Of a stretch of 64,000 nucleotides of DNA, positions 1-10,749 are shown piece after piece. The stretch spans positions 7,130,001 to 7,194,000 of the forward strand of contig PUFA01000027.1 of NCBI GenBank assembly GCA_003508835.1, in the 5' to 3' direction. The stretch's first letter is position 1; the number at the start of each line of letters is the position of its first letter. The DNA is from Eonycteris spelaea. Its lineage: Eukaryota; Chordata; Mammalia; Chiroptera; Pteropodidae. Position numbers and translations under genes: made by a program. Below the pieces are notes generated by a model. It saw only the letters and a list, made by a program, of their open reading frames with translations. It was not told where the DNA came from and ran no database searches.

Positions 1-1490
1 ATTTTTTTATTAACTAAGGCATATTGAATCACTACAGATGCTTGATGAAAGCTTATGATACCTATGATGAGTTTTATCTTTTCCTTAATTTTAGTCCAAG
101 GAGGAGACAGATTTTCAAGTTTTAATTGAATGATTCTATACAGGAAGAATATAGGACATAGAAAAGTTTGAAATGGACATGTTATTCTTTTTATACAAAT
201 TACCTTTCTAGTTTTAGAAAAGAGTAATTGGACAGACCATGGCCTTATCCTAGGTTATTTCTTAACACCTTGTGTACAGATTAATGTTGCAGAGATACTT
301 TTTCATATCTTAATGGGTATTTATAAGATGGAGACTATAATGTTTAATAGTAGTTGAAAAAATTGCAAGTAATGTCCATCTGTGTCTGCTCTGTGTACTG
401 AAACTATCTTATGACATTTATTTTGAAATAGGAATAGATAAATTTCTGCATTGGTAGTTACATTTTCTTTTGATTTTGAGTTGTTCAATGTTTTATGTTG
501 TACATAACATAACATTTCTATTATCTCAGTGCTCTAAAAGCAAGTTTCTTTGTCACCTAAATGTATTACTTTGGGTGGGGATGAGAATGAACAGGAGAAA
601 TTAGAGAATGTCTTGACAAGAGTTATATTACAAAATAAGAAACAAAAGAGGAAATAATTCATAAAAGAAAAAAACAACCCACAATGATTCACCTAATATC
701 CCAGAAATTCATGTATGTTAAAAGTGAATTGAACTGTTTGAGAAACTTTGACTACGGTTCACTTCAACCAGTAGAAATGATCACTTAGTACTAAGATTAC
801 ATACTGTAAAGGCAGAAAAACTGATCCTTTTATCTTTATATAGGCGTTTCTGTTTTATGGTGGTTGTTTTTATTATTACTTACTAATAATATCTAACATT
901 TGTGGTATTTTCACGATTTAGGACTATCAATAGATTATTTCAAAATAACTCATCATTTCAGTTAGGAGATTCAGTAAGGTGTTAGCTTCTCCGAGGAACC
1001 TTTAATCTATTTATATGGGACAAAACAGGAGCAATTTAGTATATTACATTTTAGTGGTATTTTTATTTTGATTGTATATGATTCCAAGGAATAAAGTGCT
1101 TGGTTCTAGCATTAAATACATAAAAATTTTTAAGTAACACATGGTAATTACTTACTTGTTTTTCTCTTATTGTTTAATGTTTTTAGTGTTAAAATTTTTG
1201 CACAACAATTTTGCTTAAATGGGGATTTTAAGATATTAAAATTAATGCATAAATACTACCTTGCATTTTGGCAATTAAGGTATTTGTATTAGCAACACAA
1301 ATAGCACTTTGTATTTAACTCTGTTATTAGAGTTCAAATTTAAAGCTATTACTTTTTAAAAATAAATATTTGATATTAAGTTTACTGTATCAATGAGTGA
1401 CAGGTATGACTATTATTGATGAATGAATTCAAATGGTAAGAGATCTTTGAAAATTCTCGATGAGAGAATTATGTTTTACTCAAGGGTACT
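1..1490. other. Intron sequence, no feature recognised
   Basis: AT-rich intronic DNA upstream of the first exon. All open frames are short and lack recognisable domains. I see no clear repeat family here. Confidence 0.5.
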
Positions 1491-1499
1491 GATATAAAC

Positions 1500-1697
1500 A
1501 CATGCAAACTAAATATCAATCTAATCAGTCTTTTAAATTTGAATAAAATATATGGAAAAAGATTAATTTTAGTTCCTAAGTCACATTCATCACAGCGTAA
1601 GTGTTCAATAGCTGCTGTATAATGGTGACTGACTACTGTACTGGACAGTGCAGGTTTAGATACTTCTAACACACGAAGTTCTATTGGACAGCACTGA
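1500..1697 (-). mobile_element. hAT-like non-autonomous DNA transposon fragment
   Basis: Read on the minus strand, the end at about 1697 begins CAGTGCTGTCCAATAGAACT. The interior contains the 'ctactgta ctggacagtgcag' and 'gtgctcaatagc' type motifs of a common mammalian hAT-derived MER family. The AT-rich part at about 1530-1575 matches the middle of that family. The other terminus is missing. Family name not assigned. Confidence 0.5.
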
Positions 1698-1736
1698 TCT
1701 AGTCTGACTTTTCAGTTTTAGTGTTACGCGTATGTT

Positions 1737-2568
1737 TTTTTTTCAAATGTTTTTTATTGTGGCAAAATACACATAACAAATTAAGTCTTGTACATTTCAG
1801 TGGTATTAGATATATTAACAGTGTTGTGCAGCCATCACCAACATCTATCTATATAGTGTGTTTCATCGTGCAAAACTGTAATTTTATACCCATTAAACAG
1901 TAACTCCCTTTTCTCCCTCTGGCAACCATCATTCTACTTTCTGACTGTGATTTTCATGTCTTTACCAAATCTAAGTAGAATCATTATAGTATGTGTCTTT
2001 TTGTGACTGGCTTATTTAGTATAATGTCCTCAAGGTTCATCCATGTCATAGACTATTGGAGAATTTTCTTTTTAAAAGGAGAATAATATTCCATTGTATG
2101 TATATACCACGTTTTGCTTATCTATTCATTTGTCAATGGATCCTTGGGTCGCTCCACATTTTAGCTATCGTGAATAATGCTGCCATGACCATGGGTGTAC
2201 AAATATCTTGGAGACTCAGCTTTCAGTTCTTTTGAATATATACTCATAATTGGAATTGACAAATTATATGGAAATTCTATTTTTAACTTTGTGAGGAACC
2301 GCTACAGTTTTACCAAGCAGCTGTACCATTTTACACACATTGCACAAATGTTCCAATTTCTCCACACCCTTGCCAGTACATATTATTTTCTGTTTTTTTT
2401 TGTTTGTTTGTTTATTAGATAGTAGTCATCCTAATGGGTGTGTGATGGTATCTCACTGTAGTTTTGATTTTCATTTGCCTGATTATTAGTAGTGTTGAGC
2501 ATCTTTTCATGGGCTTTTTAGCCATTTGTATATCTTCTCTGGAGAAACGTTTATTCAAATCCTTCTTA
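1737..2568 (-). mobile_element. LINE-1 3' part (old, antisense)
   Basis: The + strand carries hallmark antisense LINE-1 3' sequence: 'ggttcatccatg', 'aataatattccattgtatg', 'aataatgctgcc', 'aattggaattgac', 'ttccaatttctccaca', 'gatggtatctcactgta' and 'tgagcatcttttcatgggc'. The reverse-transcriptase gene is broken by many stops. The short open frames within it are remnants and are not genes. Confidence 0.9.
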
Positions 2569-2719
2569 ACATGTGGGCTTACAAGCCACAGTTACATAAT
2601 ACTAGCTTTTAGGGTAATAATTTTTTTCAGTGGATTAGTCTCATATCATGTAAAAAGACAAAAAGCGGAGTTAAAACCATTGTTACAATACTACTAGCTT
2701 TTATTTTCGACCATATATT

Positions 2720-3190
2720 AACTTTTATTGAGATCTACTTACCCATACAGCTCTGAGTTACTGTCTAGTGTCCTTTTCTCATCCTCAGTTTTCTTGAGCA
2801 TTTCTTATAGGCCGGGGCTAGTGGTAAAAAACTTACTCAGCTTTTGTTTGGGAATGTCTTATTCTCCCTCATTTTTGAAGGGCACCTTTACTGGGCGTAC
2901 GGTTCTTGGATTACAGATTTTTTCTTTTTTTTTCTTTTAACACATCAAATTTATTGACCTAGTGCCTACAGAGTTTCTGATGAGATATAAACACATGTAA
3001 ACTAAATATCAATCTGATCGGTCTTTTAAATTTGAATAAAATATATGGAAAAAAGTTTACTTTTAGTTTACATGTGTTTATATCAGTACCCCTTCTGATG
3101 AGGAGCTCTTATATGTGATTATTCTTAATGTCTCTCTTTCTGATTTCAAGATTCCTATTGTGTCCTACTTTGCCCTCTTCCTCCCATACA
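2720..3190 (-). mobile_element. LINE-1-class internal fragment, interrupted
   Basis: The motifs 'gagcatttcttatag', 'actcagcttttgtttgggaatgtctta', 'ctcatttttgaagggca' and 'ttctgatgag' are those of antisense LINE-1/HAL1 internal sequence. The copy is interrupted at 2985-3092 by a 108-bp insertion and resumes with gagctcttatatgtg. Confidence 0.75.
2985..3092. mobile_element. 108-bp hairpin insertion flanked by 10-bp direct repeats
   Basis: TTCTGATGAG occurs at 2975-2984 and again at 3093-3102, bracketing the insert inside a LINE-1 remnant. The insert has perfect inverted arms of about 23 bp (2984-3006 with 3062-3084). Positions 2984-3053 match 1491-1560 with about 3 differences in 70. The right arm, read in reverse, matches 1485-1509 including gggtactgatata. 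It may be a copy-and-fold-back insertion of local sequence or a small MITE. Confidence 0.7.
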
Positions 3191-3777
3191 TTTTTTAAAA
3201 AATACTGCTTTAAATTCTGTCAATAAATAGGCTTATATTTTCCCTTTTATAACTAGTATGGGCCACTAACTAAAATGACCTGTTTATTTTTTTCGGCATT
3301 TCTTGGAATCTGTTTTTACAGAGTTTTCTTGGTTGTAATATTAAGCACAGTTTACTGTTAAGATTAAGAAATATTACAGCTGTGACAAGAATAGAGTCAG
3401 GGTCAATGAATAACTTTGATTCTCAGATGTCACACAGTACTTGTCACTTAAGGAAAAGTCATGAATTGCAAAGGGAAACTATCTTTTTAATCAGTGCTGA
3501 ATCTCTTCTGTTGGTTCATTTAAACATGCAGCATTATTGCATGTGTTCTTATTATATTTATAGGGATACACTGATTGCTTTATATTTTTATTGTTGCCAT
3601 TCTTAAAAGGAATTTATGTGCCTTTCAGTGTGCATAATCATTGTACACCTTGTGGTCATGTATGCCTTTGTATATTTATATATACTTCACACATCTGAAT
3701 TTTGTATTGATAGAAACCAATGCTAACACTAGAATGTAAAAATAAATGTATGAGCTTACAATATTTTCTTTACATAG

Positions 3778-3946
3778 GCAATGTTCAGAATGTGACCAGG
3801 CAGGGAGCAGTGACATGGAAGCAGACATGGCCATGGAAACCTTGCCAGATGGGACCAAACGATCAAGGAGGCAGATTAAGGAACCAGTGAAATTTGTTCC
3901 ACAGGATATGCCTCCAGAACCCAAGAAGATTCCAATAAGAAACACG
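3778..3946 (+). CDS. PHF14: PHF14 exon: end of a PHD finger plus basic linker
   Basis: This is a 169-bp internal exon. A pyrimidine-rich acceptor ends ...ttctttacatag at 3777, and the donor is acg|gtaatt at 3947. It starts with the last base of a split codon and then reads 56 complete codons, ending in phase 0. Residues 2-5 (CSEC) are a C-x2-C pair fitting the last zinc ligands of the third PHD finger; the rest of that finger would lie in upstream exons outside the window. An acidic stretch follows (SSDMEADMAMETLPDG). A basic run KRSRRQIKEP and the proline-rich PQDMPPEPKKIPIRNT come next, which I infer to be linker and possible nuclear localisation sequence. From memory the human protein has V where this one has M in PQDM. 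No frameshift or stop is seen. The overlapping reading frame on the opposite strand is a shadow of this exon. Confidence 0.95.
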
Positions 3947-4084
3947 GTAATTTATTCTCTTTTTATTTATCATAATCATCACAGAATTCTGAGGCCAAAA
4001 TTTAAGAGGTAAGAAAGACAAAGGATGAACATATACTCAGGAGCCAAAGAAAGAAATGTGGATATTGCTCTTGGTTATTAAGAG

Positions 4085-4960
4085 TTTATTGTTTTATATT
4101 ATGAAATATACCATACATACCTGAGAATTTATAGTTTATATATAAACTTAGAACATAATAATAAACACCCATCATTAATATAATGAACATACCAAACTAC
4201 TTCAAAAATAGAATATTACCAAAGCCTTTGAAATCCCCTGTGAATTCCTCTGCAGTCACATCCCCATCCTTTTAGCTCAGAGGCCACCTCCTTCCTCAGC
4301 TTTATATTTCTTATTCTTTTCTCTTTACTTACAGTCCAAATGTATGTATTTATAAATAATACATAGTTTTGCTGGTTTTGAGTTTCGTGTGAATGAGTCA
4401 AAATGTTTTTGTATGTTATTTGATATTTTGACTAACATTATATTGATGGTGTAGTTGTAGTTCATTTATTTTCACAAAGGTGCAATACCTGTTTTTTTTT
4501 TAAAGAATATATATTATTTATTTATCTTTTGTGTTGTAAATTGTCAGTTTTGCTGTTCCCATCTTTTTTCTTTTATAACACTCTTTAAAATATTTTTGTT
4601 AATGCCTCCTGCAGCATGGTAAATAAGGAATTAAGGTATATACCAAGGCGTGGATTTGCTTAGCTATGGTATATTTATATATGTTCAGTTTTGGAAGATA
4701 ATTCCAATGATTTCCAAACCAATTTATACTCATACCAGCAGTGAATAAAGTTACTGTTGCTGCCAAACTTGTTTTGTCCAATGTTTTAATGCTTTCCAAT
4801 GTGATACATGTAAAATAGAATGTAGGCACTTTATTTTTCTTTTCTTTCAATACTAATGACTTTGAGCATCTATATATTTTTGGTTAGTTGTATTTTTTCT
4901 TCTAGGAAATGTATGTGCATGTCTTCTCTAGTTTTTCTGTCAAGCTTATTTTGCATTGAA
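4085..4960 (-). mobile_element. Old LINE-1 3' region (antisense)
   Basis: Diverged antisense LINE-1 3' UTR and ORF2 end. Features are 'gtgtagttgtagttcatttattttcac', 'ccaatttatactcataccagcagtgaataa', 'gctttccaatgtg' and 'ttgagcatctatata'. The copy starts just after the first PHF14 exon and its intronic donor. Confidence 0.7.
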
Positions 4961-6204
4961 AATTCTTCGAGGTCAGAGTTTAAATACTTTCTTCTAGAAA
5001 ACATATTTGTTATTGCCAAATAGCTGGGAACTCTACCAACCTAAGACCGTTTTAAATAAAAGCTTGGCGTGTGTGTCTTCTCTATTATATAAGCAATGTG
5101 AATTTCTGCTCCAAACCCATGAGCTCTGGCTTGCAGTTAGGAATTCCTGGGGGAGACATTTATTACTTTCTTACCTTGAGCTAAGGCAGGCACTTTAGAA
5201 AAATCTGCCTTCCCCTGAGGGAGATGTAAAGATATTTTGTCATCATTTGTTTTGTTATCTGTTTAGTTTTTGAGAGTCTTTATTTTTTTCCTCAAAGTAA
5301 TGTTTTCTCAAAAGTTTTCTTTTATATATAGTAGCCATCTATATTGTAATCATTTAAAAGATCTTATTTAAGAAAAGTCACCTAGATTATTTCATTCAGT
5401 TTTGTGTTATGGACTCATTCGAAATTGATAAGGCAAATCTGGAAATTGTTATCTCTTAGATAATTGAAATAATTAATTTTGGGTGCTTTAAACTGATCAA
5501 CTTGAAATAGCTTTTATTTATACTTTAGCTAGTTTTTTAGGCTTCGCAAATCTATTTTGTTTACAAAAGAACTAAAGAGAATTTACCTTCTTTAAATAAA
5601 TCTGCTTGTTTCTGTTTAAATATTTTCTGTAACTGTTTGATGCCAGTATCTGTATCTATTCTTCAGATCTTAGAGAAAAGCTGTTATTACTTCATATACA
5701 AAGATTATCCTCTTATGAAACATTTTTTTTCTAGTTTATTGTTTAAAGAAATCCTATGGCCACTATTATCCTCTTCACTCTTAAAGTTATCACATAGAGG
5801 GAAGTTTTGTACACATCATAGTGATATTTATGTGCCCATAGTATAATATTACTTAAGATAAAAATTTTTTAGAATTAGAATTATGAGAAAACTTTAAAAT
5901 TTTCTAATTTAGTGCAACTGCTTTCATCTTATTCTTTGTCTCTAGTTTTCTTGTGTAAAAGTTTAGTCATCTTATAGATACTTGTGGGTAAAACACAAAA
6001 AAGGATTCCATGCCTAATTTTAGAAAATACAGTATGGTTATTTTCTCTCTTGGGGGATTCAAATGCATAAAGCTCTGAGAAATATTGCTGTTTAGAAAAG
6101 TGATTATTTATCCTTTTTCCTAATTTATTTTATCAAAGAGCACTTTTCTTCAAGGCACATTTTCCATTGTAGCATAGGGTACCATGTGGTGCCAGCTTTG
6201 GAAG
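4961..6204. other. Intron sequence, nothing recognised
   Basis: AT-rich intron. No convincing gene, RNA or classified repeat was seen; the short frames have no domain-like content. Confidence 0.5.
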
Positions 6205-6325
6205 TGGTGTTCCAGAGGTCATGGATTTCCTGGGGTGTTTGTTGAAATGTGGACTTTGGACCCATCCTTGAGCTAATGAATTAGAATTAGAGGGTTGGGC
6301 TAAGCAGACTTCTTAGATATTATTC
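6205..6325. mobile_element. MER5-like hAT fragment
   Basis: The order 'tttgttgaaatgtggactttggaccc ... gaattagaattagagggttgggc' fits the middle of a MER5-type non-autonomous hAT element (usual form: cttgttaaaa...ctgattcagtagg...tggggc). The termini are not clear. Confidence 0.4.
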
Positions 6326-6329
6326 TATT

Positions 6330-7700
6330 CCATACTAAAATTTGAAAACTACCTGGATTACATTTATGATTATTACTATTACTTTTTTCTTTCCTTCTTC
6401 CCTCCATCAGTCCATACAGCAATTCAGAAAACCTTTGATGAGAATATTTAGTTGATCAGGTACTTGATCGAGGATCAAAAGAATGAGAGGTTAGGAAGAG
6501 AATGATTAATCATTCTCTTGTTCTTGATCTAAACCATTTAGGCCGAGTTCCTGTTGTTACCTTAAGTTTTTATCTATCATTTCTGTTTCAGAATTTTATT
6601 AACATTTTAAATTATTAGATGGTATGGTTAAAATGAGGCACTTTAGTTTCTTAGCACACTGTTAATTAAGGGAATCTAGGTATATAACTGCCTACTAATT
6701 TGAATAACCAAGTACCATTCACAGTAAATCACTGATTTATCTCTTCCTTTAATTTTTTAATTGTTGTTCCTAGTATCTTTCTCCTTACACTGTTTTGTTA
6801 GCACATGTATTACATTTTGGGTTAGTCCATCCTTAAATTTCTTATAATAATATTTTTGCTTTTGTCAGTTTATGTATTTCCTGCCAGTATTAATGAACAT
6901 GTAGTTCATTTCACAATAGTTGTATTGTACTATCAAAATTTTGAAGAAAAATGTTCCTTTATGATGGGATTTACGACATACTCTAAGCTTTACTTTGTCA
7001 TTTCAAAATAATATATCAATGAAACTTAAAACAATCATTTGTTCTATAATTTTATATCGATTTCTTTTAAATTTGTTACATTCTTTTGGGTTACAGTAAT
7101 AGCACAGTTTTTAGAAAAGTAGTTTGGGGTTATTTCATGCTAATAAAAATGATTTTTACTCTTGTTTTAATCATTTTTTGGCACATGTGAGTCGCTATTC
7201 TGTTAGAATAATTTTATTTAAAAAAATTTAGACTTTATAGTATAATTAAGCATATAGCACTTTAAACTCTTTTTAAAAGGGCTATCTCTGTGGAGTTGTC
7301 CAAGAATCATCAAAAACATAAATTGATCAGGGCTTCTGGAGATTGAAGTCCCATTTTTTTTTTTTTATTGAATAGTTTTTTTTTTATCTTCTGCTATTAC
7401 TTTCTTACCTCTTATACTTTGTATCTTTATGTTTAAAAGTTAAATCATAGTGGGAGTAAGGGATTGAAAGGGGAATGCAAGGGATTCCTATGTTGGAATA
7501 TTTGAATAAATCCTGGAATATTGCTGTTATTAATTTAATTTCTGTTTATCCATACAGCTAATAAATCCAACCATTTTATTATTTTGTTTTATTTCTACCA
7601 CATGACTATTGGGTATTTTATACTTCATTATGTTTTTCAAAGGTAGGTAAATCAGAAGAGGACATGGGGGATTAGTTTACTTTTATATAAAATGATTTAA
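6330..7700. other. Intron sequence, nothing recognised
   Basis: AT-rich intron with homopolymer runs (T at about 7355-7366). No gene or repeat family identified. Confidence 0.5.
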
Positions 7701-7704
7701 TAAT

Positions 7705-7925
7705 AATATCTAACATTTGTTGATTACTCATCATATGACAGACACTGTATTAATCCTCTACCTTACTTCCCCTAAAAAAAAAAAATAAGTTGTTAACGAT
7801 TACAACCTCTATTTTACTCAAAATGAAACAAGGCACAGAAAGCTTGAGTAATTTACCTGTGATTTCATAGACTGTAAGCAGGTAGAAATTGAACCTAGAT
7901 AGCCTGTTTAAGAACTCCTGTCTTT
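7705..7925 (-). repeat. MIR SINE
   Basis: Antisense MIR pattern: 'gacagacactgtattaatcc', then 'attttactcaaaatgaaacaaggcacagaaagc', 'gtaatttacctg' and 'cagaaattgaacc'-type tail. A short A-run interrupts it at about 7775. Confidence 0.75.
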
Positions 7926-7929
7926 TCTG

Positions 7930-9740
7930 TGCCTGTAGAGGAGCATTTAGTTGATGTATACAGTTGTCGTAAAACATTTGGTTGTTCGGTTATTTGGTTA
8001 TAGTAGGGAATGTGGTGCTCTAATCTGATACCAGAATGTTCATGTGTCTTTCCATAGCATAGTGTTATGTATGGGATTGCAGGCACATATCCAGTTACTG
8101 TCTTGCATAACTGAGTTAATTCACATTAAGTATTAGATTCAACACTCTTTTTCTTTGTACTTTCAATCAAATGTGAATAGTTTTCCTTTTCAAGCTTGTG
8201 TAAGAGCATTGGCATCATTCCTGTCAATCACAGTGCAATATTGTAGAAGTTAATAAAATGTTTGAAGGTTATTCTGCTTTGAGGAACTTGATGTTTAAAA
8301 AAATCAAACAAAAAGAAAAAATTAGAAGCAGCAAATCGATAAGTACACTGGCAGCATGTGTATATATGAGCCACCAGTATATGTTTATTTTCTGTTCTTC
8401 TATGTTGGTTTGCTGTCTTTCCTCCAAATTGTGATGCTGTGAAACCTGCTGGAGGGGGAAAAAAAGAGTGTATGCTTTCGTATTGAGAGTGAAGATAGAA
8501 AAGTATGTAGAGGTTTTCTTTTCTATTTTGTTTTCTTTCCTAAGTTGTCACTTTAAATGTACCGAAAATATTTGGCTTATTGGGATGAACATATATATAT
8601 TTTTGATTTGTTCACATGGTTTGATCAGTGTTAAGAGGGATGGGCCCATAGACTTAATTTTTGTGCTCCAGTGCCTGCTTTTTGCCAAACAAGCCTGATA
8701 TTAGAAGTGTGGCATCCACTTTTGCCTGCTGACAGGCAGTTTCCATTTATCATGGCCAGAGAGTGCAGTGGGGAATAGAATACTTCGACAAGCCGTACTA
8801 TATTTTTATTATTTGGATACTGAGGAAAGTCACTTTTCATTTCATTCTACTCTGGTTTCCTTAATAAGGATTTATTGAAATATGAATGAATATAGCATAT
8901 TTTGAGACAGTAAATTCAATAAAATATAGATGCTTTTCAAAGTAGTCCCAGTATTACTTTTTTTCTCTAGATTTTTTTACCAAAAAATTATAAAAATATT
9001 AGCCAGAAAAATTACATGAAAAAAATATAGCACTAAAGATTTAGTGTTAAAAATAATAGGTTAGAAGAAGAGCTATTTCTAAGTGTAAGAATGAAAATAC
9101 TATACTTACAGAAAGTACTCTTCCTAAACAAACACGGGGATTCTCATTCCTCTTTTAATGTTCTCTTATATTTAATTGTTAGGTTACTATCAGTATTTTG
9201 CAGTCTGTCATTCTGAATGTCAGAATTATTTTTAAATTAAATTTTAACTATAAAAGTAATATGTAAATACTTTCTAGTTATAAGAAATTTAAAAATATAA
9301 AGTCTCCTTTGATTTTCCTGCTGATATTTCCCTTCTCTAACAAAAATTCACATGCCTTGAATCTACCTTTAATACAAGGGTACATATTTTGAACTTTATC
9401 TGATATTTCTTTTGGTGTATCTGTCAAAAAACATTATCACTGAGCTATGTGGGAAAATAATATGGAGATAGTTCAAGAAACAAAGAAATATTCAAGAATT
9501 AGTAAGTAAAGAGGAATGAGTGGTTTTAGAAGATTCTTCATGTATTGTTTCCTCTTCCAGAGATATGACTTTGTAACATCTTCTTAGATTGGCTGACACA
9601 TAATCTTATCTCCAGTATATCAGTATCTTAGTAATCATTCTCTCTTTTATTATTGAGTACAAATAGGAGGACTAAGTGTAAAGAATAAAGTTGAAAAGTA
9701 TATTTTTATTTATCGTTATCTATTATTTACTATGTATTTT
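7930..9740. other. Intron sequence, nothing recognised
   Basis: AT-rich intron. Short frames at about 8468-8840 lack domain features and lie on both strands of the same DNA, as expected by chance. Confidence 0.5.
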
Positions 9741-9744
9741 ATAT

Positions 9745-9905
9745 TAATCCACTTGACATAACTACCCTATTAGTTACTGGTATCATTGCCTTACAGATGA
9801 AAAACTGAGGCAGAGTTTAAGTAACTTGTCTAAGGACATACAGCTTCTAAGTGGTAAAGCCAGGAACCAAGCTTATGTAGATCATGAGCCCATACTTTTA
9901 ATTTC
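9745..9905 (-). repeat. MIR SINE
   Basis: Antisense MIR core: 'ttacagatgaaaaactgaggcagag', 'aagtaacttgtctaagg', 'cagcttctaagtggtaaagccagg' and 'atgagcccatactttt'. Confidence 0.85.
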
Positions 9906-9989
9906 CTTTTTTGTGCTGCCTTTCTAGACAAGATTGCTGGTAATTGTTCCTGGCTCTTCTTTTTGGACCAGAATTAGAGGCCTCCCATG

Positions 9990-10400
9990 CTTCCAGCAGC
10001 TTAGTGACTAAGAGTTTGGTCATGAAAATGGAAGTCACTCTGAAGAATTAGTGGCTTTACCACTATTGGCATAACTGGGGGTGTGGCTCTCAAGAAAGCT
10101 GTCACCACAGCTTGCATGGGGTCTGGTGAACATCAGAGAAATTGTCAATGAAATATTTATCATGAAGCACTGAGCAGGTGGTGGGAGCTGACATTAGGTC
10201 AGAGAACTTGACAGCAAAGATCTCAGCTTGAATAGCCCTTGTGAGTGGGTAGAAAAATGAGTTTGTGTAGGGCAGTCTGCAAAGCCTGCCAAGACTGAAG
10301 TAGAAGTTAATGGAAAGGTCAGTAAGGCTGCAGCATTTGAAAAAGTCAAGCACCTGACTCCCATGACCTCCTGAGAAAGTGACCTTCATTTTACTTACTT
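9990..10400. other. Unassigned GC-richer stretch with a 95-codon minus-strand frame
   Basis: About 400 bp of higher GC content than its surroundings. The minus strand is open at 10102-10389 (95 codons, starting MKVTFSGGHGSQ). I recognise no domain, Kozak context, splice structure or known repeat. It could be an old pseudogene, a repeat I cannot name or a chance frame. Confidence 0.3.
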
Positions 10401-10659
10401 ATTTCAATCTGAAGTTGCTAACATGGACTACACAGGGAAGGGGACTATGGGAAATGTGGTTTCTCACCTTAAAGTAAGGTGGTGGTGTGATGGTGGAGTG
10501 TGTGCCAGACTGACCGCAGACAACCTGGCATGGTAACCAACTGCAGTTTTAAAAAGTGCCTAATGTGCTTACTTGGCACGTGGTAGGTTCCCTAAAAAGT
10601 GACATATTCTGATCCCTTTCCCCTTGCCGCCTTCTCTTTCCTTTTTGGGGGCCATCATA

Positions 10660-10745
10660 ATGTCTTTTTTATCCGTATTCTCCTAGCTCTGAGCATTGAA
10701 CAAGGCATGCAATAAGTTCTTGAGAAAGTGGTTAAATGAATCACT
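10660..10745 (+). repeat. L2 LINE 3' tail
   Basis: The sequence 'ctagctctgagcattgaacaaggcatgcaataagttcttgag...aatgaatcac' follows the L2 3' end pattern (cagcgcctagcac...ggcgctcaataaatg...gaatgaatg). Confidence 0.55.
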
Positions 10746-10749
10746 GACA

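Noticed and set aside
3676..3945. 89-codon minus-strand open frame overlapping the first exon
   Set aside because: It is the antisense shadow of the PHF14 exon; no independent signals.
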